Below, one piece after another: positions 16,819-24,656 of a stretch of 64,000 nt of DNA. The number at the start of each line of letters is the position of its first letter. Positions within the stretch are counted from its first letter, which is position 1. The position numbers and the translations under genes are program-made. Below the pieces are notes generated by a model. That model was not told the origin of the DNA and made no database searches. It saw nothing but the letters and a program-made list of their open reading frames with translations. Source of the DNA: TMED14 sp964475135 (GTDB lineage Bacteria; Bacteroidota; Bacteroidia; Flavobacteriales; Schleiferiaceae); NCBI GenBank assembly GCA_964475135.1, contig CAYYWL010000001.1:62001-126000 (forward strand), written 5' to 3'.

Positions 16819-17617
16819 AAAGTCACCTGCATCCAATGCTTCAACGTCTTCAGTAGAGGACAAGCTTCGCGCGCTGTACAGCCTTCAGATTGTCGATCGC
16901 CGAATTGACGAAATTCGTAGCCTTCGCGGTGAATTGCCACTTGAAGTTGAAGATTTGGAGGATGAAATCGCGGGCCTTCAGCTTCGCCTTTCAAAGGTTC
17001 AGGAAGATATCAATCAAGCAAAAACTGAAATCAAGGGCCACAAGCTCATGATTAAGAACTGCCAAGAAAAGATCGCCAAGTATGAGGAGCAGCAAAAGAA
17101 TGTGCGCAATAACCGTGAATTTGATGCAATTGCCAAGGAAATAGAGTTTCAAGAGCTCGAGATTCAACTTGCAGAAAAGCATATTCGTGAATTCGAGGCT
17201 TCGCTTGAAAGCAAGACTGCTTCACTCGAGTCGGTGGAAGTCAAGTTTGGAGAGCGTTCTAGTCACTTGGAGTACAAAAAGAAGGAGTTGGATAACATCA
17301 TTGCTGAGACGCAACGCGAAGAAGGACTCTTGCTTGCGAAGAGCGAAACGCTTTCAGGCGTTGTTGGAGATGACCGCTTACTGAATGCATACCGTCGCAT
17401 CCGTGGCAAGGTGCGCAACGGCTTGGCCGTCGTGAGTATTGAGCGCGGAGCATCAGCGGGTTCGTTCTTTACGATTCCGCCACAGCGTCAAATGGAAATC
17501 GCGCAGCGTAAGAAGATCACGATTGACGAGCACTCTGGCCGAATCTTGGTTGACCCCTTGCTCGCACAAGAAGAGGAGCAAAAGATGGCTATTGAGTTGT
17601 CGAGCATTTTAGGTTAA
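16811..17617 (+). CDS. COG1579 coiled-coil protein with degenerate zinc ribbon
   Basis: 268 residues. About residues 15-180 form a long coiled coil rich in Glu, Lys and Leu. The C terminus keeps the family frame RGASAGSFFTIPPQRQMEIA and RKKITIDEHSGRILVDP. In zinc-binding members this region carries four Cys; here the positions are Ser, Ser, Asp and Ser, so the ribbon cannot bind zinc in the usual way. It overlaps the Nif3-like gene by 8 nt. Function is unknown; family membership is secure from synteny and the IPPQ/GRILVD motifs. Confidence 0.9.
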   Translation: MAKKSPASNASTSSVEDKLRALYSLQIVDRRIDEIRSLRGELPLEVEDLEDEIAGLQLRLSKVQEDINQAKTEIKGHKLMIKNCQEKIAKYEEQQKNVRNNREFDAIAKEIEFQELEIQLAEKHIREFEASLESKTASLESVEVKFGERSSHLEYKKKELDNIIAETQREEGLLLAKSETLSGVVGDDRLLNAYRRIRGKVRNGLAVVSIERGASAGSFFTIPPQRQMEIAQRKKITIDEHSGRILVDPLLAQEEEQKMAIELSSILG

Positions 17618-17637
17618 TTGCCTAAGTCATAATGAAG

Positions 17638-17664
17638 AAAGCCCGCGAACTGCGGGCTTTTTTT
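17638..17664. terminator. Bidirectional terminator between convergent genes
   Basis: A 9-bp stem (17638-17646 with 17652-17660) with a 5-nt loop, flanked by A on the left and a T run on the right. It can serve the plus-strand coiled-coil gene and the minus-strand methyltransferase, whose stop is at 17684. Confidence 0.92.
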
Positions 17665-17683
17665 GTGGGTAAGTGCAAAAGGC

Positions 17684-18448
17684 TTAGACGGGCTTGCGCA
17701 CTACAAACAGGGGTTCACCCACCGGAAGGCGGTAGCGGGCGTATTCTTCGGCGGGGATTCGGTCGGCGAGGTCGACGCGTTCTACCTCGAATCCAGCATT
17801 ACGTAGGCGTTCAGCATAGTCTTCGCCGTACATGCGTACATGGTCGTACTGACCAAAGCGGCGCTCTCGTTCGCGCGGGTCGGTGATGCTGGGGTCTTCG
17901 TCGGTAGTGGTGCGCCCAGGAATCCATGGAATCTGAAAGATGCCCCATCCACCTGGTTTCATGACCCGAAAAAGTTCACTTAGGCATAGGGCGTCGTCTG
18001 CAACGTGCTCGAGGACGTGATTGCAGAGTACGACGTCAAAGCGGTTTGCCTCAAGCGGAATGTGATGGAGGTCAAAGTGCAGGTCTGCCAACGGTGATTC
18101 GATATCACCCGTCAGCACTCTGAGATGGGGAAGGGCTTTAAAGCGATAATAGAAGCACTGTTCGGGTGCAATGTGGAGCAACTCACCTGGACAAGTAAAA
18201 AAGTCACTGTAGCGCTTGAGGTACAGCCAGAGTAGCCGGTGGCGCTCCAGGGAGTGCGTTCCGGGGGCGAGTACTTCGGGCCGTATGGCTCCGCCGTAGC
18301 CGTACGGCAGAAACGTGCGGTACGAGCGCCCGTCAATCGGGTCAGTGTACTTCGATCCGGCATAGATCACGGGCGCAAGCCAACGAAGTGGCGCGCTGAG
18401 GCGAATGAGCCAAGGACGCGGAATCCAACGTAGGGCCCAACGAATCAT
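17684..18448 (-). CDS. SAM-dependent methyltransferase, class I
   Basis: 254 residues. The methyltransferase core is at about residues 85-190. LLHIAPE is the region corresponding to motif I (its usual glycine pattern is weak), TGDIESPLADLHFDLHHIP is the acidic-loop region, and FDVVLCNHVLEHVADD followed by ELFRVMKPGGWGIFQIPW is the Methyltransf_11 hallmark. The N terminus has a short hydrophobic/basic stretch. Substrate is not predictable. Its ATG overlaps the map stop by 4 nt, so it is coupled to gpmI-map. Confidence 0.85.
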   Translation of the reverse strand: MIRWALRWIPRPWLIRLSAPLRWLAPVIYAGSKYTDPIDGRSYRTFLPYGYGGAIRPEVLAPGTHSLERHRLLWLYLKRYSDFFTCPGELLHIAPEQCFYYRFKALPHLRVLTGDIESPLADLHFDLHHIPLEANRFDVVLCNHVLEHVADDALCLSELFRVMKPGGWGIFQIPWIPGRTTTDEDPSITDPRERERRFGQYDHVRMYGEDYAERLRNAGFEVERVDLADRIPAEEYARYRLPVGEPLFVVRKPV

Positions 18449-19242
18449 AAGAAGACAGGGTCGTTTTTGGGAAGCCCAAGGGCTTCGTAGATGTAGTCGA
18501 AGGTCGACAGTACCACGGGGCGACCGTCGACCAACGCGACGTCGTGCTCAAAGTGGGCCGAGGGCTTGCCGTCGCTCGTAACGATGCTCCATCCGTCCTT
18601 AAGTTGCCGCACGCGGTGGGTTCCCATGTTGATCATGGGTTCGATTGCGAGTACCATTCCATCCTGAAGGAGTTTGCCGCTGCCACGCTTTCCATAGTTC
18701 GGAACCTGTGGGTCTTCGTGGAGCTTGCGGCCGAGTCCGTGTCCGACGAGCTCGCGTACGACGCCGTAGCCTTCGCGCTCGCAGTGCTTTTGGATGGCAT
18801 GTCCGATGTCGCCCACTCGGTTGCCGCGGCGCATGGCGTCAATGCCCGCGTACAGGGAAGCTTTGGTCACCTCCAGAAGTTTACGCGTTTCAAGTGCCAC
18901 TTCGCCCACTTCAAACGTGTAGGCGTGGTCACCATAGAAGTCATTCATGAGGACTCCGCAGTCCACCGAGATTACGTCGCCCTCCTGCAAAGGTTGGCCG
19001 CTTGGAATTCCGTGGACGACCTGTTCGTTGCGCGACATGCACAGGCTGTTGGGGAATCCGTACATTCCAAGAAAGGCGGGGATGGCTCCGTGGTCGCGAA
19101 TGAACTCCTCGGCTTTGCGGTCCAGCTGCAGCGATGTCACGCCAGGTTTGATTTCAGCGGCGAGCATTCCCAAGGTTCGCGATACAAGCTGGGCAGATTC
19201 GCGCATGAGCGCGATTTCGTCGGCCGTTTTGAGAACGATCAT
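18445..19242 (-). CDS. map: Methionine aminopeptidase, type I
   Basis: 265 residues. It removes the initiator Met from nascent proteins. The five metal ligands of the pita-bread fold are visible: Asp in VDCGVL, Asp in GDHAYTF, His in GHGLGRKLHEDP, Glu in LAIEPM and Glu in AHFEHDVAL. The substrate His is in RNEQVVHGIP. It overlaps both gpmI upstream and the methyltransferase downstream by 4 nt. Confidence 0.97.
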   Translation of the reverse strand: MIVLKTADEIALMRESAQLVSRTLGMLAAEIKPGVTSLQLDRKAEEFIRDHGAIPAFLGMYGFPNSLCMSRNEQVVHGIPSGQPLQEGDVISVDCGVLMNDFYGDHAYTFEVGEVALETRKLLEVTKASLYAGIDAMRRGNRVGDIGHAIQKHCEREGYGVVRELVGHGLGRKLHEDPQVPNYGKRGSGKLLQDGMVLAIEPMINMGTHRVRQLKDGWSIVTSDGKPSAHFEHDVALVDGRPVVLSTFDYIYEALGLPKNDPVFL

Positions 19243-20756
19243 GAGCGCAAAAGTGATGTTCCGGTCATTGCGGCAGGTTGGGGTATCCCGAGCCAGTCGA
19301 GGATGGTTGGTGCGACATCACCCAGCACACCATTTGAAAGTTGAACGCCATCTGTCGGCTCATTGGTGACCAAAAAGAAGGGGACCGGACGTGTGGTGTG
19401 GGCGGTGTGGGGACTGCCGTCGGGGTTTCGCATACAGTCGGCATTGCCGTGGTCCGCGAGTATAAAGAAGCTGTACCCTTTTGGGAGTCCCGCCTCAACA
19501 ATGGCTTGAGCACATTGGTCTACAGTTTCGCAGGCCTTAATGGCCGCTTCGAGCACGCCGGTATGGCCCACCATGTCGGGGTTGGCAAAATTGAGGCAGA
19601 CGAAGTCGGCTTCACCGCGTTCGAGTTCGGGAATCAGAGCATCCCGGAGCTCAAAAGCGCTCATCTCGGGCTGAAGGTCGTAGGTGGCTACTTTGGGTGA
19701 GGAGCGAAGGATGCGGTTTTCACCGTCAAAGGGCTCTTCGCGTCCGCCTGAAAAAAAGAAGGTCACGTGCGGGTACTTTTCGGTCTCGGCGATGCGAATC
19801 TGGCGTTTGCCGGCGCGCTCAAGGACTTCGCCCATGGTGTCGCTTAGGTTGTCTTTTTCGAACACCATTTGAATTCCGCGAAAGGTGGCGTCGTATCGGG
19901 TCATGGTCACGAAGTGCAAGTCGGGGACCGGAGTCATTCCGTGATCGTCCAGGCCGCCCTGGCTGAGTGCCTGGGTGAGCTCGCGGCCGCGGTCGGTGCG
20001 GTAGTTGAAAAAGAATACGGCGTCCCCCGGGCGGATGCATCCATCCGGATTGAGAATGTGCGGAAGGAGGAACTCGTCGGTGGTTCCATTGGCATAGGCT
20101 GCGAGCAACGCGTTGCGTCCGGTTTGGGTCCACGAGGTCCCGGTTCCGTGCACGAGGGCGTCGTAGGCGATTTTAACGCGTTCCCAGCGGGTGTCGCGGT
20201 CCATGGCGTAGTAGCGGCCGGTCAATGAGGCCAGAGAGCCCGTGGTCTGGGTCATGTGTGCCTCGAGGTCGCCAATGAACCCGGCGCCGCTTTGGGGGTC
20301 GGTGTCGCGTCCGTCGGTGAATGCGTGCACAAATACGTTGGGAGCACCCGTGTCGTGCAGGGCTGATAGGATTCCCTTCGCGTGGTTGATGTGGCTGTGG
20401 ACGCCGCCGTCGCTGACCAACCCGAGCAGGTGGATGCGCTGGCCGGCGGCTCCGCGCTGTGCCAACTCAGCGAAGACGGGGTTGTGAGCAAACGAACCAT
20501 CTTCAAGGGCGAGGTCGATTCGCACAAGGTCTTGGTATACGATGCGACCGGCTCCAAGGTTCATATGGCCCACCTCTGAGTTGCCCATTTGGCCGTCGGG
20601 CAGGCCAACGGCTCGGCCACTTGCCTCTAACTGGCTTGATGGATAGCGGCCGTGAAGGCTATCGTAAAATGGAGTCGAGCCAAGGTCAATAGCCGAAACT
20701 GAGGGGTCGGCGGGAATGCCCCAGCCGTCAAGAATGATAAGTACTGCTTTGCGCAC
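19239..20756 (-). CDS. gpmI: 2,3-bisphosphoglycerate-independent phosphoglycerate mutase
   Basis: 505 residues from a GTG start at 20756. The enzyme interconverts 3- and 2-phosphoglycerate through a phosphoserine intermediate. The catalytic Ser is in GQMGNSEVGHMNLGAG (near residue 60). Metal ligands are visible in LIILDGWG, ILADHGNADCM and HTTRPVPF, and the substrate loop in DGGVHSHINH and FTDGRDT. The GTG is chosen because it encodes the conserved MRKAVLIILDGWG start and lies 4 nt after an exact promoter element. It heads gpmI-map-methyltransferase. Confidence 0.97.
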   Translation of the reverse strand: MRKAVLIILDGWGIPADPSVSAIDLGSTPFYDSLHGRYPSSQLEASGRAVGLPDGQMGNSEVGHMNLGAGRIVYQDLVRIDLALEDGSFAHNPVFAELAQRGAAGQRIHLLGLVSDGGVHSHINHAKGILSALHDTGAPNVFVHAFTDGRDTDPQSGAGFIGDLEAHMTQTTGSLASLTGRYYAMDRDTRWERVKIAYDALVHGTGTSWTQTGRNALLAAYANGTTDEFLLPHILNPDGCIRPGDAVFFFNYRTDRGRELTQALSQGGLDDHGMTPVPDLHFVTMTRYDATFRGIQMVFEKDNLSDTMGEVLERAGKRQIRIAETEKYPHVTFFFSGGREEPFDGENRILRSSPKVATYDLQPEMSAFELRDALIPELERGEADFVCLNFANPDMVGHTGVLEAAIKACETVDQCAQAIVEAGLPKGYSFFILADHGNADCMRNPDGSPHTAHTTRPVPFFLVTNEPTDGVQLSNGVLGDVAPTILDWLGIPQPAAMTGTSLLRS

Positions 20757-20760
20757 CGCA

Positions 20761-20768
20761 CAAAGGTA
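20761..20768 (-). promoter_or_regulatory. gpmI promoter -7 element TAccTTTG
   Basis: An exact TAnnTTTG on the minus strand, 4 nt before the GTG start. It occupies the 19-nt interval between gpmI and the end of pepE. The transcript would begin at or beside the start codon. Confidence 0.72.
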
Positions 20769-20775
20769 GGGATTT

Positions 20776-21468
20776 CTATAACGAGAGCGGGCCTTGTGGG
20801 TGCTCCATCACGGGCAATCCAGCTCGAAAAATGCGGGCAGAATGCGGTCCGTGAAGGACGTGCTCGCTACCGTTTGATGTGAGCCAACTTCCTTCGCGTA
20901 GCCCTACAACTGGTTGGGGATTAAAGGCGTGGAATTCGGCAATTCGCTGGTCCCGCGTTTCACCCATATGCGTACTGCCTTCGACGGGGTCGATGTAGTG
21001 CGGATTGAGGTTGAACGGGATCCAACCCATGGCAGTCAGCGTGGGAACCTCGACGATGGGCATGTCGTTGGTGGTTCCGATGCTCAGTCCGGCGATGTTG
21101 ATGCCGGCGCTGCTTCCCATGTAGGGGGTCCCGGAACGAACGCTGGCGTCGAGCAGCGGTTCCAATCCGGTTTCACGCAGGCTGCGGCGAAGGACGAAGG
21201 TGTTTCCGCCCCCCACAAACCAACCTTCAGCGGCAGAAGCTGCTTCGGCAACAGATGAGAATTCGTGGACGCCGCGCACTGTAATTCCGGCTTCAGCCAT
21301 CACTGCTTTGGGGCGGGCGGTGTAGTCGTCCCAACTCATGCCTCCGGGGCGGGCGTACGGAACAAACACGACGAGGCGTCCCGCAAAAAGACGCGACCAC
21401 TCGTCGCGGACGTAGCTCAAGTAGGGTGCTCCATGTACGGTGGAGGTCGACGCGAGGAGGAGGTTCAC
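20776..21468 (-). CDS. pepE: Peptidase E (alpha-aspartyl dipeptidase, family S51)
   Basis: 230 residues, the normal length. It hydrolyses dipeptides with N-terminal Asp. The nucleophile Ser lies in YMGSSAGINIAG, a class I amidotransferase-like elbow. The conserved FVGGGNTF precedes it, and NLNPHYIDP contains the catalytic His. The ATG overlaps the stop of the upstream BNR gene by 4 nt. It is the last gene of the folE-to-pepE operon. Confidence 0.92.
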   Translation of the reverse strand: MNLLLASTSTVHGAPYLSYVRDEWSRLFAGRLVVFVPYARPGGMSWDDYTARPKAVMAEAGITVRGVHEFSSVAEAASAAEGWFVGGGNTFVLRRSLRETGLEPLLDASVRSGTPYMGSSAGINIAGLSIGTTNDMPIVEVPTLTAMGWIPFNLNPHYIDPVEGSTHMGETRDQRIAEFHAFNPQPVVGLREGSWLTSNGSEHVLHGPHSARIFRAGLPVMEHPQGPLSL

Positions 21469-22787
21469 TTTTTGCGTCGCTTTTTGGTCGGAGTGTTCAC
21501 AATGGTTTCGTCCAAGGCGGGATCAGCGAAGCGGCCGTAGACCAGTTCGTTGATGCCTTCGCGCTGTTCGGTCCATACCGCGTGAACGTCCCCGTTTCGC
21601 GCCGCGATACCTGAATAGTCGCCAAAGAATCGCTTGGGTGTTGGGGTAAAGGGCGTACTCTGGGCTGTTGCAGACCAAGAGGTTCCGCCATCGTCAGAAC
21701 GGTGAACCCATGCTTGGGTGCGCATAGAGGCCGTTTGACCGTAGGCCAGCACGTGAAGGGCACCGTTCGAGGCGTCGATGGCAAACCACGGCATAAAATG
21801 GTGCCGAATGCTGTCGGGAACGGGTAGGCGGGAGGGTTGGCTCCAGTTTTCACCGCGGTCGGTCGAAGTGGCATGGCTCACCCACGACTTCGTGGAATCT
21901 TGTTCGCCGTAAATCAAGTGCCAAGTACCGTTGGGGGCAAAGTACGAAATCGGCATGCCGTTGGCGCGTCCGAGGGCCGGAATCTCGTGGGCCCAGCCAC
22001 CACGCTGCAGGGCGATGGGGCGGTCGACGGGCATCCACGTCATGGCGCCGTCGTCGTCAGAGCGGTTCATCCAAATGGTGTCGCGGTAGGACCAAACAAC
22101 GGCCACTCCGCCCGTGGGGTCAGCTACAGGTATAGCGCCCTCGGGTGTCCCGTCTCCGTCGAGGCAGTTCCCCTCTTGGCGCGAAACCGTTACGGCTGGA
22201 GACCAGGTCTCGCCGCGGTCGTAAGACTGGCTGAATCGAATACGGGATTTGAACTCAGGTTCGGTGCGGCCGTACCCATCAAACTCGGTCCACGACACGT
22301 TGAGGGTGCCTGATGCCGGGTCAATGGCGATTCCTTCTTTGTCTTGGTCTTTGGGCGGATTGTGGCCAATTCCGGCCCCATCGGACCAGGTTGCTCCCTG
22401 ATCGTCGCTCCACTGAATCACGATGCGGTCCAGCCAGGTTTCGCCGGCGCGACCTTGGCCACTCGGGTCGGCCAAGTGCAAGTAGTAGAGGCGACCTTGG
22501 TAGTCGTGCGCCAAAATTGGGTCTCCGTACACGCCCATGCTGGACTTAAGTGCAATACCACGGTCCCAAGCGGTGGGAGCTCCGTTCAAAGAGTTGCGGT
22601 GCAACTGGTTGAGCACGTTGCCGAGGTACACGCCCTTGCCGTTGGGGTCCAGTGCGACAGAAGGTTCGCAGGCCCAGTTTTCGCGGCCTTCGGCCGCGGT
22701 AATTCGGGTGATCGTCCACTGTGCCTGACCTGAGGCCCATAGGCTTGAGGCCAACGCGAATGCGGCCGCTAAATGTTTCGCTTCCAT
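21465..22787 (-). CDS. Secreted Asp-box (BNR/sialidase-like) repeat protein
   Basis: 440 residues. The N-terminal ~22 residues form a signal peptide (hydrophobic core, ...SGQAQ). At least four Asp-boxes are visible: SDDQGATWSDG, SYDRGETWSP, STDRGENWSQ and SDDGGTSWSA, spaced as blades of a six-bladed beta-propeller. The sialidase RIP motif and catalytic Tyr/Glu are not evident, so enzymatic sialidase activity should not be assumed. The C terminus is Lys/Arg rich (KKRRKK) and is not a type IX sorting domain. It overlaps the DUF192 gene by 19 nt and pepE by 4 nt. Confidence 0.85.
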   Translation of the reverse strand: MEAKHLAAAFALASSLWASGQAQWTITRITAAEGRENWACEPSVALDPNGKGVYLGNVLNQLHRNSLNGAPTAWDRGIALKSSMGVYGDPILAHDYQGRLYYLHLADPSGQGRAGETWLDRIVIQWSDDQGATWSDGAGIGHNPPKDQDKEGIAIDPASGTLNVSWTEFDGYGRTEPEFKSRIRFSQSYDRGETWSPAVTVSRQEGNCLDGDGTPEGAIPVADPTGGVAVVWSYRDTIWMNRSDDDGAMTWMPVDRPIALQRGGWAHEIPALGRANGMPISYFAPNGTWHLIYGEQDSTKSWVSHATSTDRGENWSQPSRLPVPDSIRHHFMPWFAIDASNGALHVLAYGQTASMRTQAWVHRSDDGGTSWSATAQSTPFTPTPKRFFGDYSGIAARNGDVHAVWTEQREGINELVYGRFADPALDETIVNTPTKKRRKK

Positions 22788-23308
22788 AGTAGTTGGGTTC
22801 CGGGAATGATTCCGAGTGCAGCCGAGCGGCCGCCTGCAATTTCAAGTACGAACTTGGCCGGGCCTTCAGAAGGCAGCGGAGTCTCGTTCATAGGTTGGGC
22901 ATTCGCTTGAATACTTACCACCCGCCCTTCGGAGCTGATGTAAATAATGTCCAGCGGCACGTAGGTGTTGCGCATCCAAAAGCTCTGAAACCGCTCTTCG
23001 GGCATGATGAACAGCATGCCGGTACCTTCGGGGACACTGCGGCGAAACATCATCCCTTGGGTGGTTTCAGCTGTGGATTCGGCCAATTCGAGTCGAAACG
23101 CCGCGAGGGTATCTCCATTTTCGGCCACAAAGGCACCCACGCCTTCTTCGGTAAACTGCGGCTCAAAGTCGGTGGTGGGGGCTTCGGCCCGATTGGGTTT
23201 TGGTGCGGAACCCAATCCAATCCACGGTCCAATCACGGGGATCAATAGCCCCAAAATTGCGACGACCACAAGGGCGCCGCCAATGCGCATAATGAGCGTA
23301 CGGTTCAT
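22769..23308 (-). CDS. DUF192 domain protein, membrane anchored
   Basis: 179 residues. One membrane segment spans about residues 8-32, followed by a short acidic linker and a DUF192 (COG1430) domain. That domain has the hallmarks RLELAESTAETTQGMMFRRS, GMLFIMPEE...FWMRNTYVPLDIIYI and FVLEIAGG. Function of the family is unknown; the domain is periplasmic here. Its start overlaps the lgt stop by 4 nt and its end runs 19 nt into the BNR gene. Confidence 0.93.
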   Translation of the reverse strand: MNRTLIMRIGGALVVVAILGLLIPVIGPWIGLGSAPKPNRAEAPTTDFEPQFTEEGVGAFVAENGDTLAAFRLELAESTAETTQGMMFRRSVPEGTGMLFIMPEERFQSFWMRNTYVPLDIIYISSEGRVVSIQANAQPMNETPLPSEGPAKFVLEIAGGRSAALGIIPGTQLLWKRNI

Positions 23309-24372
23309 TGTTCAGTTGTTTTTCGGGTGCTTCGAATCCACAGGTACACACCAGCGACTACGAGCGGAATACTCAGCCACTGCCCCATATTCAAGTCCAT
23401 GCCTGCTTCAAAATCCTTCTGGTTGGCTTTGACGAACTCGACCACAAACCGGAATCCAAAAACCAGCACCAAAAAAGCTCCAAAAATTTGGCCCTCACGC
23501 GCCGCAGCTCCGCGTGCAAAGAGCCAAAGAAGCAGGACGTAAATCAGCGCGTAGGCGAGGGCCTCGTACAGTTGGCTCGGTGCGCGCGGAATTCCGTACG
23601 CCGTCAGTACAAAGTAGCCATCTTTTTCTTGAACAAGCTGATCCTGGGGTAGGTAGAGGTGACGATTGTCGGCATTCTGCCGGTTGACCAACGGCTCAAG
23701 GTAGAGCTCAACCATCGATTGCACTTGATCGAGACTCGCTGTTTCAGTTGGGGTGAACCGTAGCTCGTATTCGGGCAAGCGAAGGCTGTCGGTCTCGAGG
23801 TAGTTGCCTGTCTCGACATAGTCCACGGCGGCGACATCCCGCTCGAAGTAGCGTTCGATGTAGTCCGTAATAGGACGCACAAACACGGTTTCGACTGCGG
23901 AATTTTGGGGCTGACCGTAAATTTCACTGTTTGTGAAGTTTCCGAGGCGAATGAACGCGCCCGCTAGAGCAACGGTGATGACGACGCGGTCGAGCATCCA
24001 AAGCGGAGTTTTGCCAATGGGCTTGAGGTACTTGCGGCCAAACCACAGCATGGCCAGTACGATTGCGATGGCGGCTCCGTGCGAGGCAAGTCCGCCCTTC
24101 CACGGCATAAAAATCTCGGCAACGTGCTCGCGGTAGTAGCCCCAGTCGTAGAAAAAGACGTGGCCGAAGCGCGCACCCAAAACGGTAGCAACGACCATGG
24201 TTGAGAGCAAGGCATCAAGGATTTTTAGGTCAACGCTCTCTTTGATGAAGACCTTTTTCATCCATCGGTAGCCCAAAAAGAAGCCCAAAAAGAAGAAAAC
24301 CTGGTAGTAGCGAATGAATAGTAGGCCGAGTTCGATTCCGCGGTCGGCAACCCAAGTGATGGTAGCTAGCAT
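23305..24372 (-). CDS. lgt: Prolipoprotein diacylglyceryl transferase
   Basis: 355 residues, inner membrane. Lgt transfers diacylglycerol from phosphatidylglycerol to the lipobox Cys of prolipoproteins. Seven or so membrane segments are visible, with VLGARFGHVFFYDW, GGLASHGAAIA, the signature region AFIRLGNFTNSEIYGQP and PRAPSQLYEALAY. Roughly 90 mostly charged residues sit between the signature and PSQLYE (about residues 160-255). That is larger than in E. coli and matches the long Bacteroidota-type Lgt. It follows yidD by 23 nt in the folE operon. Confidence 0.95.
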   Translation of the reverse strand: MLATITWVADRGIELGLLFIRYYQVFFFLGFFLGYRWMKKVFIKESVDLKILDALLSTMVVATVLGARFGHVFFYDWGYYREHVAEIFMPWKGGLASHGAAIAIVLAMLWFGRKYLKPIGKTPLWMLDRVVITVALAGAFIRLGNFTNSEIYGQPQNSAVETVFVRPITDYIERYFERDVAAVDYVETGNYLETDSLRLPEYELRFTPTETASLDQVQSMVELYLEPLVNRQNADNRHLYLPQDQLVQEKDGYFVLTAYGIPRAPSQLYEALAYALIYVLLLWLFARGAAAREGQIFGAFLVLVFGFRFVVEFVKANQKDFEAGMDLNMGQWLSIPLVVAGVYLWIRSTRKTTEQ

Positions 24373-24395
24373 GGGCTAAAGTTAGGAGTTCTCGC

Positions 24396-24656
24396 TTAGG
24401 CGTTGGGTGCCTTTTCGCACTTTTTCGGAACGGGGTCCATTCCCGAGGTTCCCCAGGGGTGGCAGCGGCTCAATCGCTTGAGTGAAAGCCACGATCCGGT
24501 CCACGGACCCCATTCTTTGATGGCTTCTCCCGCATAAGTGGAGCAGGTTGGGTAGTGCCGGCAGCTCGGAGGGGTCAGCGGAGAAATGATGTACTTGTAC
24601 AACCCAATCAGCGCGAGCATGGGCGCTGAAACAACCCAAGCCAGCGCCTTCATCAT
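24396..24656 (-). CDS. yidD: Membrane protein insertion efficiency factor YidD
   Basis: 86 residues. A short hydrophobic N terminus is followed by the YidD signature LIGLYKYIISPLTPPSCRHY and PTCSTYAGEAIKEWG, and the C-terminal RCHPWGTSGMDPVP. The family assists YidC-dependent membrane insertion. Its start overlaps the cysS stop by 4 nt; in many bacteria yidD lies by rnpA instead. No separate promoter is seen. Confidence 0.95.
   Translation of the reverse strand: MMKALAWVVSAPMLALIGLYKYIISPLTPPSCRHYPTCSTYAGEAIKEWGPWTGSWLSLKRLSRCHPWGTSGMDPVPKKCEKAPNA

Noticed and set aside
18544..19344. 266-codon plus-strand frame antisense to map
   Set aside because: map has all metal ligands; the antisense frame has no recognisable features.
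21465..22787. Calling the Asp-box protein an active sialidase
   Set aside because: Asp-boxes alone mark a propeller fold. The FRIP motif and catalytic Tyr/Glu arrangement could not be seen.
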